NCBI GenBank assembly: GCA_039933635.1 | Contig: JBDTNQ010000146.1 | Coordinates: forward strand, 1-8,546 | Direction: 5' to 3' | DNA: 8,546 nt | Source of the DNA: JBDTNQ01 sp039933635 | Lineage (GTDB): Bacteria > Acidobacteriota > Vicinamibacteria > Vicinamibacterales > SCN-69-37 | Shown here: positions 1-6,977 of the stretch, one piece after another | How the letters are laid out: every line of letters starts with the position of its first letter | Numbering within the stretch: the stretch's first letter is position 1 | Position numbers and translations under genes: made by a program | The notes under the pieces: model-generated | What the model was told of the DNA's origin: nothing | What the model saw: only the letters and a program-made list of their open reading frames with translations | The model's database searches: none

Positions 1-1107
1 GTGATTGAACGAGGCGCCCTTCCAGGAGGAGTCGGTCGCGCGATGACAGGAATCGCACGCGGTCGAATAGCCGGCGGCGGCGTGGTTGGGCGCGGTGGTC
101 TTCTGATAGTTGGAGATGTGGCAACCGACGCAATCACGCGACGTGCCCTTGTACACGTTGTTGACGTGGCAGCTCGTGCACGCCTGGGTCGCATGGAGGC
201 CGACCAGGGGAAACACGCTCGTGTGATTGAAGCTGCCACTCCGCCAACTCGCGTCGGTGGGCTTGTGACACGAATCGCACGCGGTGGAGTACCCGGCCGC
301 AGCGTGGTTCGGCGACGTCGTGCGCTGGTAGTCCGTCCGATGGCACCCAAGGCAGTCCCTTGGCGTCCCCGCGAACACACCCTTCACGTGACAACTCGCG
401 CACGCCTGCGTGGCGTGCAGGCCCACCAGAGGGAAGACGCTGTTGTGACTGAAATCCGTCCGGTTGAAGGTCGGCGACGACGCGGAGTGGCAGGACACGC
501 AGTCGGTCGAGATGCCGGTGGCGATGTGATTCGGGTTCTTCGTCCGTTCGTAATCCGCGCGGTGACAGCCGACGCAGTCCCGCGGCGTGCCCTGATAGAC
601 CCCGTTCTTGTGACAGCTGGCGCAGTCGACCGTCGCATGCATGCCGGTCAACTTGAACGTGGAATTGTGATCGAAGCGGCCTTGATCGAACGAGACGTCC
701 GACGCCTTGTGACAGAGCTCGCACGTCGTCGGGAACCCCGCCGCCTTGTGATCGGGCGCCTTGGCCGCCGCGTAGTCTCTCGCGTGGCAGGTGCTGCACG
801 TCAGGTTGGCACCCGTGAACAGGGAGTTCTTGTGGCACGTGTCGCAACTGAGCGTCTTGTGCGCCCCGTTGAGCGGCGTGCCCGTCTGCGAGCCGTGGTC
901 CCACTTCACAGCGGTCCACGAGGTGGTCCGGTGGCACTGCTCGCAGGCCATGCCGAGCCGCGTCCGATACTTATCGTCCTGCCTCCTCGCCCAGTGGCAG
1001 TCGGCGCAGGTCGTCGGCGTGCCCTTGATTTGGCCGCGGATGTGGCACGACGCGCAGGGGACCGACAGGTGCTTACCCGTAAGGGCGAAGACCGCGTCCT
1101 TATGAAA
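1..1107 (-). repeat. Tandem 222-bp coding repeat (triheme module)
   Basis: Within the partial cytochrome gene, units lie at about 904-1107, 676-903, 454-675, 232-453 and 10-231, and another starts at the left edge. The same short word (gtgattga or a close variant) recurs at 1, 223, 445 and 667, an exact 222-base period over three steps. The protein unit is 74 residues; the older N-terminal units are 68 and 76. By hand alignment, units 4 and 5 share about 54 of 74 residues. This points to recent duplication of whole triheme modules towards the C-terminus. The repeats are coding, not a CRISPR or transposon array. Confidence 0.88.
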
Positions 1108-1200
1108 CGCGCGACTCGGTGTTTCCCACTGCGCCGACGCCACGGCCGGCAAGGCCACGATCGCCAGCACGAGACACAGGAGTCGGATCCGTGCGGTCAT
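1..1200 (-). CDS. Secreted multiheme cytochrome c built of ~74-residue triheme repeats (partial, 15 hemes visible)
   Basis: This frame is open from an ATG at 1200 to the window edge (400 codons, no stop), so the C-terminus lies outside. Residues 1-23 are a signal peptide (hydrophobic core, ASA|Q cleavage), so the protein is exported. I count 15 CXXCH heme c motifs. They fall into five triheme units starting at about residues 32, 100, 176, 250 and 324, and a sixth begins at 398. Each later unit has the order F-x-H, G-x-H, CXXCH, CXXCH, PNH or PDH, CXXCH, giving three spare histidines for three hemes and hence probable bis-His ligation. Unit 1 lacks the third histidine. The ATG overlaps the previous gene's TGA as ATGA, with a GAGG at 1209-1212 inside the upstream gene, so translation is coupled to the 24-heme cytochrome. 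Likely role: periplasmic or extracellular electron carrier at the end of the operon's chain. No named family member is recognised. A 479-residue plus-strand frame over the same bases is an antisense shadow. Confidence 0.93.
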   Translation of the reverse strand, partial: MTARIRLLCLVLAIVALPAVASAQWETPSRAFHKDAVFALTGKHLSVPCASCHIRGQIKGTPTTCADCHWARRQDDKYRTRLGMACEQCHRTTSWTAVKWDHGSQTGTPLNGAHKTLSCDTCHKNSLFTGANLTCSTCHARDYAAAKAPDHKAAGFPTTCELCHKASDVSFDQGRFDHNSTFKLTGMHATVDCASCHKNGVYQGTPRDCVGCHRADYERTKNPNHIATGISTDCVSCHSASSPTFNRTDFSHNSVFPLVGLHATQACASCHVKGVFAGTPRDCLGCHRTDYQRTTSPNHAAAGYSTACDSCHKPTDASWRSGSFNHTSVFPLVGLHATQACTSCHVNNVYKGTSRDCVGCHISNYQKTTAPNHAAAGYSTACDSCHRATDSSWKGASFNH

Positions 1201-3125
1201 GACTGCGGCCTCGAGTGGGAGACGGCCGCGAGCCGCAGCGCGGGGACGGCAGCTGGGTTGACGGCGGACGCTGAGAGTCGGTGGCAGTCGCGGCAGTTTG
1301 GTCCCATCGAGCCGCGATGGACGTCCGCATGGCAGGCCACGCAGGCCGTGCCGACGGTAAATTTGAGGGCCGTACCGCGGCCGGCCGGAAACTGCTGCGT
1401 CACCGGTTTGTGGCAGCCCGAGCAGTCCGCCTTCAGATGAGGGCCGGCAAAGAACTCTCGGTTGGGCTTCTTGTGGGTGTATTTCGTCACCGCGAAGGCG
1501 TTCGTGTTGTGGCAGGTCTCGCAAGTCTGGCTCACCTGACCCAGGTGCACGTCCTTGTGGCAGGATGCGCAGGTGGTGCCGACGCCTTTCAGTCGCATCG
1601 CCATCCCCGATCCGGCAGGAAAAGCGGCGACCTCTGTGACGTGACACTTGGCGCACTCGACCTTCGCGTGGGCGCCGGTCAGTGAAAAGCTCGCAGCGCT
1701 GTGGGCAAACCGATCCGCGGCGAACTTCACGCCGTTGATCGTGTGGCACGTCTGGCACTCGGTGCCGACCTGGCCCATGTGCACATCGCGATGGCACGAC
1801 GAGCAGGCCGTCGGCGTCATCGCGAAGTGGCCCGCGCCCATCGCCATTTTCGCCGGCGACTTGGCCGTTGCGGCCAGCGACGCCGGCTGATGGCACTTCT
1901 CACATGTCAGCGCCGCATGCTGTCCGCCGAAGAAGGCCTGCGCCTTCGGGTGGGTGTACGACGTCACGTGGAACGTCCGCGGTGAGTGACAGGTTTCGCA
2001 TGCCGTGCCCAGTTCCGTCTTGTGCGGATCGACGTGGCACGACGCACAGGCCACTTTTGCGCCGCGGAAATCCACCAGGGCCTTGGCAACCGGCCCCCCG
2101 CGCGTGATGCCGGTGTGGCAGCTCTGGCACTCCACCTTGGCGTGGCCATCCACGAGCGCGAACGTCGTGGACCGGGCGTGGTCGAACGGCGCACCGGTGA
2201 AGCCCTTTTCGTTGTGACAGGCCTTGCAGTCCTGTTTGAACTCGCCTTTATGGGGATCCGCATGACACGTCGCGCAGGTCGCTGACGCGGGCTTCTGCTT
2301 GGTGGGAGAGACCTTGTGACACGACGCGCACGACGCCGAGAGGTGCTTGCCCAGCAGCGGAAACTTCGTTGTGGCGTGGTCGAAGCGCTTCGTGGTCCAG
2401 CTGGTCGTCGTGTGGCAGGTGGTACAAACCGCCGATACCGTTTGCGGGGCGTGCGGGCTCTGGTGGCAATTCGCGCATGACGCGAACTTCACGCCGGTGA
2501 ACGACGAGGCCTTGTGGCACGACACGCACGTGGCCGACTGGTGCGCACCGGTGAGCGCGAACTTCGTCACGCTGTGATCGAAGGACTGCGTGGCCGCCTT
2601 GAACGCGACCTTCGTCGAGTGGCATCGCTCGCAGGTGGTGCCGAGTTCGCCCTTGTGCACGTCCCGGTGACACGAGGCACAGGCCGGCCTGGCGTCGAGA
2701 AACGTGCGCCCCTTGTGGCAAGCCGCGCACTTGGTGGCCAGCGGCGCGTGCTTGCCGTCGAAGGCAAAGCCCGTGACGGCCGCGTGCTTGAACCCGCTCT
2801 GATCGAAAGGCCGCAATTCACCGGTCAGTCCCGTGTGTTCGACGTGGCATTGCACGCAATCGCCCTTGACGTCCCGGTGGACGCCGATCTTCTTCAGCAT
2901 GCGATCCGCAATCGGTTTGTGACAGGTCAGGCATTTGTCGGCCGAGACCTGCCGGCCGCGTTCATGGCACTGCTGGCACTTCGTGACACCTTCGAGATCG
3001 GCGTGCGCCCGTGTCAGCACGCCCGGAGACACCAACGCCCCAAGCTGCGCTTCTGCGCGTCCCCTCGTTCCGACGATTACGCTAAACATCGTCAGCATCA
3101 CCAGTCCCACCCGCCGCCAGGTCAT
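1197..3125 (-). CDS. Secreted 24-heme cytochrome c
   Basis: 642 residues from an ATG at 3125, with a signal peptide ending near residue 26 (AEA|Q). There are 24 CXXCH motifs, which divide into eight triheme modules. In seven of them (from about residue 112 to 614) the order is F-x-H or Y-T-H, G-x-H, CXXCH, CXXCH-x-D/S-x-H, CXXCH. The spare histidines in these modules are H114/126/157, H184/195/225, H250/261/292, H316/328/368, H392/403/449, H475/486/527 and H551/563/603. The N-terminal module (hemes 1-3) is more divergent but also has three spare histidines (H41, H83, H97). One distal histidine per heme predicts an all-bis-His, low-potential wire. Module size and heme count resemble triheme cytochrome c7 (PpcA type) and its concatenated dodecaheme relatives in Geobacter such as GSU1996; this is architectural resemblance, not demonstrated homology. 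The gene starts 13 bases after the membrane cytochrome and overlaps the next cytochrome by 4 bases. Likely role: it accepts electrons from the membrane b-type protein on the outer face. Confidence 0.95.
   Translation of the reverse strand: MTWRRVGLVMLTMFSVIVGTRGRAEAQLGALVSPGVLTRAHADLEGVTKCQQCHERGRQVSADKCLTCHKPIADRMLKKIGVHRDVKGDCVQCHVEHTGLTGELRPFDQSGFKHAAVTGFAFDGKHAPLATKCAACHKGRTFLDARPACASCHRDVHKGELGTTCERCHSTKVAFKAATQSFDHSVTKFALTGAHQSATCVSCHKASSFTGVKFASCANCHQSPHAPQTVSAVCTTCHTTTSWTTKRFDHATTKFPLLGKHLSASCASCHKVSPTKQKPASATCATCHADPHKGEFKQDCKACHNEKGFTGAPFDHARSTTFALVDGHAKVECQSCHTGITRGGPVAKALVDFRGAKVACASCHVDPHKTELGTACETCHSPRTFHVTSYTHPKAQAFFGGQHAALTCEKCHQPASLAATAKSPAKMAMGAGHFAMTPTACSSCHRDVHMGQVGTECQTCHTINGVKFAADRFAHSAASFSLTGAHAKVECAKCHVTEVAAFPAGSGMAMRLKGVGTTCASCHKDVHLGQVSQTCETCHNTNAFAVTKYTHKKPNREFFAGPHLKADCSGCHKPVTQQFPAGRGTALKFTVGTACVACHADVHRGSMGPNCRDCHRLSASAVNPAAVPALRLAAVSHSRPQS
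1284..2792 (-). repeat. Seven degenerate triheme modules in the 24-heme cytochrome
   Basis: Residues about 112-614 consist of seven modules of roughly 65-90 residues, each with three CXXCH motifs. The middle heme motif is always followed by a second histidine four residues later, usually as CH-x-D-x-H-x-G. Modules are much more diverged from each other than those of the neighbouring cytochrome. The last two share an extra insert, FPAGSG or FPAGRG (residues about 502-507 and 579-584), before their second heme motif, suggesting that they arose by a later duplication. The repetition is clear in the protein but not in the DNA. Confidence 0.8.
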
Positions 3126-3138
3126 CTCGCGCTCGCCG

Positions 3139-4002
3139 TCACCAACGGAACGGCACGTAGCCGAGATACAGCGTTATGCCCACGTGCACGCATGCGATCA
3201 ATAACAGGAAGTACACGAGCGGCACGTGAAAGACGTGCCACAGGCCAAAGCCCGCCTTGGTCTTCTGCAGGTACGCGATGCGGCGGACCAGAAGCGCGCG
3301 CTCGGTCGTGAGCTGCATCAGCCGATCCTGTTGGGCGTAGGACAGGTCGCTCGTGCGAATCTCGCGCGCGAGCGCGCGCAACTTCAGCCGGAGGCCGATC
3401 TCCCCGAACAACAGGCCGCCAATCGAGCCTGTCAGTTGCGTGGGATCGGTCAGCGCACGCACGCGTTCGAGCCAGGGACTCGAGCCGGCCGTCTGCACCA
3501 GGCCCGCGAGCAGTTCGTCGGCGTGCGCATCGAGTTCGGCTCGCGAGACCTCGGTGCCGCGAATCGTGCGCGGAATCCGCACGTAGAGATACCGCCCGAT
3601 GAACCCGGAGAGCACGACGACCACCATGGCCCAGTAGGCGGCGGAGATGATGCCGTTGAACTTGAACGAAGTGTGGAACGTGATGAGGACCGGGCCGAGA
3701 ATGCCGCAGAACAGATGCACCTCGAGCCATGTCTTCATGGTCCCCGTCCATTTCCAACGGACGAGGCGTTTGCGCAGCATGTAGAGGAACGGCACGAGCA
3801 TCAGCACGCCGCCGAAGACGCCGAACGTCTGTCCGAAAGGGCCGGAGGGGCGCAAGGCGCGATGCATGGCGCCATACCCGCGTACCGCGAGCGGCGTCGT
3901 GTAGTACTGGAAACCACCGAGACGCACGAGCACCCAGATGGTGAAGACCGCGGAGGCGACGAGACCGAGCGCGACACCGCTCTTCATCAGACGGATCGGC
4001 AT
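3139..4002 (-). CDS. Membrane di-heme cytochrome b-like protein (ferric reductase/NOX-like histidine pattern)
   Basis: 287 residues with about five membrane helices: 8-28, 56-76, 94-113, 117-140 and 256-280. Helix 3 carries H96 and H110, and helix 5 carries H259 (with H256 nearby) and H273. Both pairs are 14 residues apart, one pair per helix, the arrangement that holds two stacked b-hemes across a membrane in NOX/ferric-reductase and cytochrome b561-type proteins. No family signature beyond this is recognised, so heme binding is inference. A long polar, charged segment (about 145-250) separates helices 4 and 5 and may be a soluble docking domain. The ATG overlaps the reductase stop by one base (TGATG). 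A strong GGAGG ribosome site at 4007-4011 lies in the end of the reductase gene. Likely role: it takes electrons from the FAD/2Fe-2S reductase on the cytoplasmic side and passes them to the exported cytochromes encoded immediately downstream. It could instead be a quinone-linked cytochrome b. Confidence 0.85.
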   Translation of the reverse strand: MPIRLMKSGVALGLVASAVFTIWVLVRLGGFQYYTTPLAVRGYGAMHRALRPSGPFGQTFGVFGGVLMLVPFLYMLRKRLVRWKWTGTMKTWLEVHLFCGILGPVLITFHTSFKFNGIISAAYWAMVVVVLSGFIGRYLYVRIPRTIRGTEVSRAELDAHADELLAGLVQTAGSSPWLERVRALTDPTQLTGSIGGLLFGEIGLRLKLRALAREIRTSDLSYAQQDRLMQLTTERALLVRRIAYLQKTKAGFGLWHVFHVPLVYFLLLIACVHVGITLYLGYVPFRW

Positions 4003-5384
4003 CAGGCCTCCACGACGCAGTCGCTGCGGACGTGGGCGACGCAGGCGAGCACGAAGCCGCCAGCGCGATCCTCATCGTCGAGAAGCGCCGATGTGCATTC
4101 GACGTGTCCGTCGATGACCTTGGTGCGGCACGTCCCGCAGACGCCGGAGCGGCAGAGTGAATCGATCGGAATGCCAGCCGCCTCCGCGGCGTCGAGGAGC
4201 GTCTGGCCGGCCTGGACCTGCACGGCCTGGCCGGCCCGCGTGCACTGCATGCGATGCGCCTCGCCCTGCGCATCCCCATCGTCGTCCGCCACCGTCGCTG
4301 TGAGAGGCTTGCCGCCTGCGGCGGCAACCGCGGCTTCGAAGACCTCTGAGCGGACCTGCGCGGCCGGCACGCCCATCTGGAGGAGCAACGCGCGCATGGC
4401 GTCGATCATGGGCTGCGGCCCGCAAATCATGGCGACGGCGTTCGCGAACTCCGGCACGGTGGTGCGAATGAGGCTGTCGTCGATCCGTCCGGGGTAGATG
4501 TACGGATCGGCCGCGTGGCTCGACGCGAGCACGATCTTCGCGTGCGGATGCCGCGCGGTAATGAGCGCGAGGTCGCGGCGGAACGCGAAGCCCTCCTCGG
4601 TGCGAGCGCAGTACAGCAGTGCGACAGGCCGCGTGGGTTCGGCGGTCACCGCGTGTCGGAGCATGCTGAGCACAGGCGTGATGCCGATGCCGCCCGCGAG
4701 CAGCAGCAACGGCCGATCATCCGCGTCCGGGTAGGTGAACACACCCGCCGGCGCGCGGACCGCGACTTGAGACCCCGGCCGGAGCGTCGCGTGGAGCGTG
4801 TTCGAGACCAAGCCCTGCCGCTTGACCGAGATCTCGAGATAACCGGGCGTCGACGGCGAAGAGCTGATCGAATAGCAGCGCGCGACGTCTTTGCCATCGA
4901 CGCGAACGCGAACGGTCAGGAATTGTCCAGGCTTGAAATCGAATCCCTCAGGCCGCGCCAGACGGAACGTCCGTATGTCAGCGGTTTCGTCGAACACGGC
5001 GAGCACGGGCGCCTGGACGAAGCCGCGCGGCCGCATCACACGAGCGCCGGGGTGCGCAGTGGTGGGAATTTGCGGGCGAGCCATTCCGTCGACGGCCGAA
5101 GCGGAGCTTTGACTCCGGCCGGCTGGCCTCGCCGATGGACCTGGCGCGAAGCGCTCGCACACCACGAACCAGATGGCGTGCACCAGCAGCCCCGCGGCGA
5201 GCCCGGGCGCACTGGGAAATAGCCACGGCAGCGCGCTCAACAGCGCGGCAATGACTGCAAGAGAACTCACCGGGCCCGCGTTGGGTCTTCGGTGGTTTCG
5301 TAACGACGCCAACCCCAGATGAACCGTCGTCACGAACGCCAGCACTGAAGAGGACGCTGCGGGGAACGTCAGCGACACACTCAC
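4002..5384 (-). CDS. Membrane-anchored NAD(P)H:FAD reductase with C-terminal 2Fe-2S ferredoxin domain
   Basis: The frame is open from a GTG at 5450 (482 residues). I prefer GTG 5384 (460 residues) because the first 22 residues are polar and lie over a repeat-like sequence; GTG 5378 is also possible, and no start has an ideal ribosome site. In 482-residue numbering, hydrophobic stretches at about 29-50, 62-79 and 82-101 anchor the protein. A linker leads to a ferredoxin-NADP reductase-type module with the FAD motif RCYSISSSP (191-199), nucleotide motif GGIGITP (253-259) and CGPQPM (343-348). A plant-type ferredoxin domain follows with C433, C438, C441 and C470 (CX4CX2C...C). This FAD-NAD-2Fe-2S order matches oxygenase-reductase and Hcr-like proteins; the membrane N-terminus is unusual for them. 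It is the first gene of the operon, overlapping the cytochrome b-like gene by one base, so that protein is its probable acceptor. Likely reaction: NAD(P)H oxidation with single-electron delivery to b-heme. Preference for NADH or NADPH cannot be told by eye. Confidence 0.92.
   Translation of the reverse strand: MSVSLTFPAASSSVLAFVTTVHLGLASLRNHRRPNAGPVSSLAVIAALLSALPWLFPSAPGLAAGLLVHAIWFVVCERFAPGPSARPAGRSQSSASAVDGMARPQIPTTAHPGARVMRPRGFVQAPVLAVFDETADIRTFRLARPEGFDFKPGQFLTVRVRVDGKDVARCYSISSSPSTPGYLEISVKRQGLVSNTLHATLRPGSQVAVRAPAGVFTYPDADDRPLLLLAGGIGITPVLSMLRHAVTAEPTRPVALLYCARTEEGFAFRRDLALITARHPHAKIVLASSHAADPYIYPGRIDDSLIRTTVPEFANAVAMICGPQPMIDAMRALLLQMGVPAAQVRSEVFEAAVAAAGGKPLTATVADDDGDAQGEAHRMQCTRAGQAVQVQAGQTLLDAAEAAGIPIDSLCRSGVCGTCRTKVIDGHVECTSALLDDEDRAGGFVLACVAHVRSDCVVEA
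4007..4011 (-). promoter_or_regulatory. Ribosome binding site of the cytochrome b-like gene
   Basis: GGAGG on the minus strand, 4 bases before the ATG at 4002 and inside the last codons of the reductase gene. It supports that start and, with the TGATG overlap, translational coupling. Confidence 0.7.
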
Positions 5385-5410
5385 CTGCCTGTTCGTGTAC
5401 GAGGGGAGGG

Positions 5411-5440
5411 ATGGAAGGACCCGACCCCTAGACCTTGACT
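5411..5440. repeat. REP-like intergenic sequence (tentative)
   Basis: The segment around GGACCCGACCCC TAGACC contains a tandem GACCC word and resembles short G/C-rich repeats scattered in some Acidobacteriota and Deltaproteobacteria genomes. That resemblance is from memory. Only one copy is present here, so repetition cannot be shown. It lies in the N-terminal extension of the longest reductase frame, which argues for a start further in at 5384 or 5378. Confidence 0.25.
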
Positions 5441-5478
5441 TGAGCAACACACTCAGCCAGGCATGTCGCCTCTAGCAA

Positions 5479-5518
5479 GTTGCGTTCCCGATTGTCGGAG
5501 TTTTGTCGGCAACGCAAC
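5479..5518. promoter_or_regulatory. 12-bp inverted repeat upstream of the cytochrome operon
   Basis: GTTGCGTT-C-CCGA (5479-5491) is mirrored by TCGG-C-AACGCAAC (5506-5518): 8 + 4 pairs with one C/C mismatch and a 14-base loop. It lies about 30-95 bases before the candidate reductase starts and is not followed by a T-run on either strand, so a standard terminator is unlikely. It could be an operator or a 5' leader hairpin. No convincing -35/-10 pair was found nearby. Confidence 0.4.
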
Positions 5519-5643
5519 CGCCGGGTCCACAGCCGTAACTCGGCCATGTTTCATGCGGATCTTCAGAAGACCCGAAAAATTCCGCACTTTCTACGGCTTT
5601 GGCAGCACGAGAGGATCATGCAGGTTCTGCCGGACACCTACCC

Positions 5644-5667
5644 ATTTCGACACGCGGGTGTCGAGAT
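5644..5667 (-). terminator. Hairpin just after the M20 peptidase stop codon
   Basis: The perfect 7-bp inverted repeat TCGACAC/GTGTCGA around a 4-base loop extends to about 10 bp with one mismatch on the minus strand. It begins 8 bases after the peptidase TAA, a typical terminator position. The expected T-run is missing (AATGGG follows), so termination may be weak or the hairpin may only stabilise the mRNA end. Confidence 0.4.
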
Positions 5668-5675
5668 CCGGACCG

Positions 5676-6977
5676 TTACCGCAGGCCAGCGAGACTGAGG
5701 ACGATCAGCAACGTGCGTTGGAGTCCGGCGACGGCCACGCGAGGGTCGAGCTCGATCCACTCATCGGGCGCGTGCGCGCGATCGCCAGGAATACCGGAAT
5801 CGATTGTGATGGCGGCGATACCGAGGCTGATCGGCAAGTTGGCGTCGGTGCTGGCCGAGGCGAACACCGGTGCGAGATTCATCAGTCGCATCGCGGCCGC
5901 GGTGGTGCCGACGATCGCGGAGGAGGCGGATGTCTGGCCGGATGGACGCAGGCCAACCTGTTCGACCGTAGCGTCGATGGGGCCGAGCGCCACCGAGTGC
6001 GTCCGATTCTCGGCGTCGGTCGCCCGGCGCACGATGTCGCGAAACTCCTGATCGAGCTTCGACAACTCCACGGGAGATTCCGAGCGCAGATCAACTTCCA
6101 TCCACACCGTCGACGGGATGGTGTTCACGGACGTGCCACCGCCGAGCACGCCGACGTTGAACGTAGTGCGCGGCGTTTCTGGCACTTTCAGCGCGTTCAG
6201 TGCGGCAATCGCACCCGCCATGGCGCTCGCCGGATTGACCGTCCCGAACGAACCGAAGCTGTGGCCGCCCGGGCCGCGGAACGTCACGCGATAGCGCCGG
6301 CTGCCCACGGCCGAGGTCGTGATGACGTTGCCGTCGCCCGCGCCGTCGATCGCGACGAAGTGTTTGACACGGCCTTTGTAGCGGCTCTGTGTCAGCAGGT
6401 AGCGTATGCCGCGGAGGTCGCCCGTGGCTTCCTCTCCCACGTCAGCCACGAACAGGAGGTCGTTGATCGTGGCCGCACGCGCGGCCGTCAAGGCCCGCGC
6501 GATCGCGACCAGCGTGGCGACGCCCTGAGCGTTGTCGCCGATGCCAGGCGCGGATAGCCGCACGCCGTCCCGGCGCACACGCACGTCCGTGCCCGCCGGA
6601 AACACCGTGTCGAGATGCGCGGCAATCACCAGCAGCGGACCGCCGAGGCCCGGCCGAAACGCCACGACGTTGCCTTCAGGGTCGATTGTCGTAGAGACCA
6701 AGCCGGCCTCACGCAGCAGGCTCGCGCAGGCCTCGGCCCTCGCCGACTCAGCGCGCGGCGGCGCCGCAATTTCCGTGAGCGCGACGACGTCGCGAACGAA
6801 CTGCGGAAAGGTCTGTTCCAGGGTGTCGGCCGCGCGGCGGTACGCCGGGTGCGCGAAGACGTGCGCCACCGTCGTGTCGGTGGACGGCTGCGCGCTCGAG
6901 CCGGCGACGCAGACCAGCAACACGGATGCGAGACGCATCGCGAGAAACGGGCCGTTGGTGGACGTAGCGCGCATCAT
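5676..6977 (-). CDS. Exported M20-family zinc metallopeptidase (PepT/carboxypeptidase-like)
   Basis: 433 residues from ATG 6977. An internal ATG at 6938 (M14) would place a cleaner signal peptide (about 14-30, SSA|Q) at the N-terminus and is a good alternative start. Neither start has a clear ribosome site. M20 metal and catalytic positions are present in order: H121 and D123 in AAHLDTVF, D148 in GIGDNAQG, the catalytic pair E182/E183 in GEE, D211 in AIDGAGD, and H402 in AHAPDEW. GGHS (237-240) marks the lid/dimerisation domain, and STDAN (376-380) is typical near the C-terminus. The product should be a periplasmic or lipid-free secreted di-zinc aminopeptidase, carboxypeptidase or amidohydrolase; the substrate cannot be deduced. 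Nothing is truncated. It is on the same strand as the cytochrome operon but separated by over 220 bases containing two hairpins, so it is probably transcribed separately. Confidence 0.92.
   Translation of the reverse strand: MMRATSTNGPFLAMRLASVLLVCVAGSSAQPSTDTTVAHVFAHPAYRRAADTLEQTFPQFVRDVVALTEIAAPPRAESARAEACASLLREAGLVSTTIDPEGNVVAFRPGLGGPLLVIAAHLDTVFPAGTDVRVRRDGVRLSAPGIGDNAQGVATLVAIARALTAARAATINDLLFVADVGEEATGDLRGIRYLLTQSRYKGRVKHFVAIDGAGDGNVITTSAVGSRRYRVTFRGPGGHSFGSFGTVNPASAMAGAIAALNALKVPETPRTTFNVGVLGGGTSVNTIPSTVWMEVDLRSESPVELSKLDQEFRDIVRRATDAENRTHSVALGPIDATVEQVGLRPSGQTSASSAIVGTTAAAMRLMNLAPVFASASTDANLPISLGIAAITIDSGIPGDRAHAPDEWIELDPRVAVAGLQRTLLIVLSLAGLR

Noticed and set aside
1..903. CRISPR array suggested by regular spacing
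   Set aside because: The period is 222 bases, similarity runs through the whole unit with no unique spacers, and the units encode conserved heme motifs in frame.
134..937. 267-residue minus-strand frame in another phase
   Set aside because: It is an out-of-frame reading of the heme repeats; the heme motifs, signal peptide and coupled start are all in the frame beginning at 1200.
1..1440. 479-residue plus-strand open frame covering the left end
   Set aside because: It is antisense to the repeated CXXCH cytochrome frames, has no family features, is arginine/valine-rich as expected for a GC-rich shadow, and runs across two real genes.
3226..4497. 423-residue plus-strand frame
   Set aside because: Low-complexity antisense shadow of the cytochrome b-like and reductase genes, which have clear motifs and helices.
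5463..6557. Plus-strand frame of 364 residues, and a 72-residue frame at 5480-5698
   Set aside because: The first is mostly antisense to the M20 peptidase. The second has no recognisable feature or ribosome site and covers the two hairpins.
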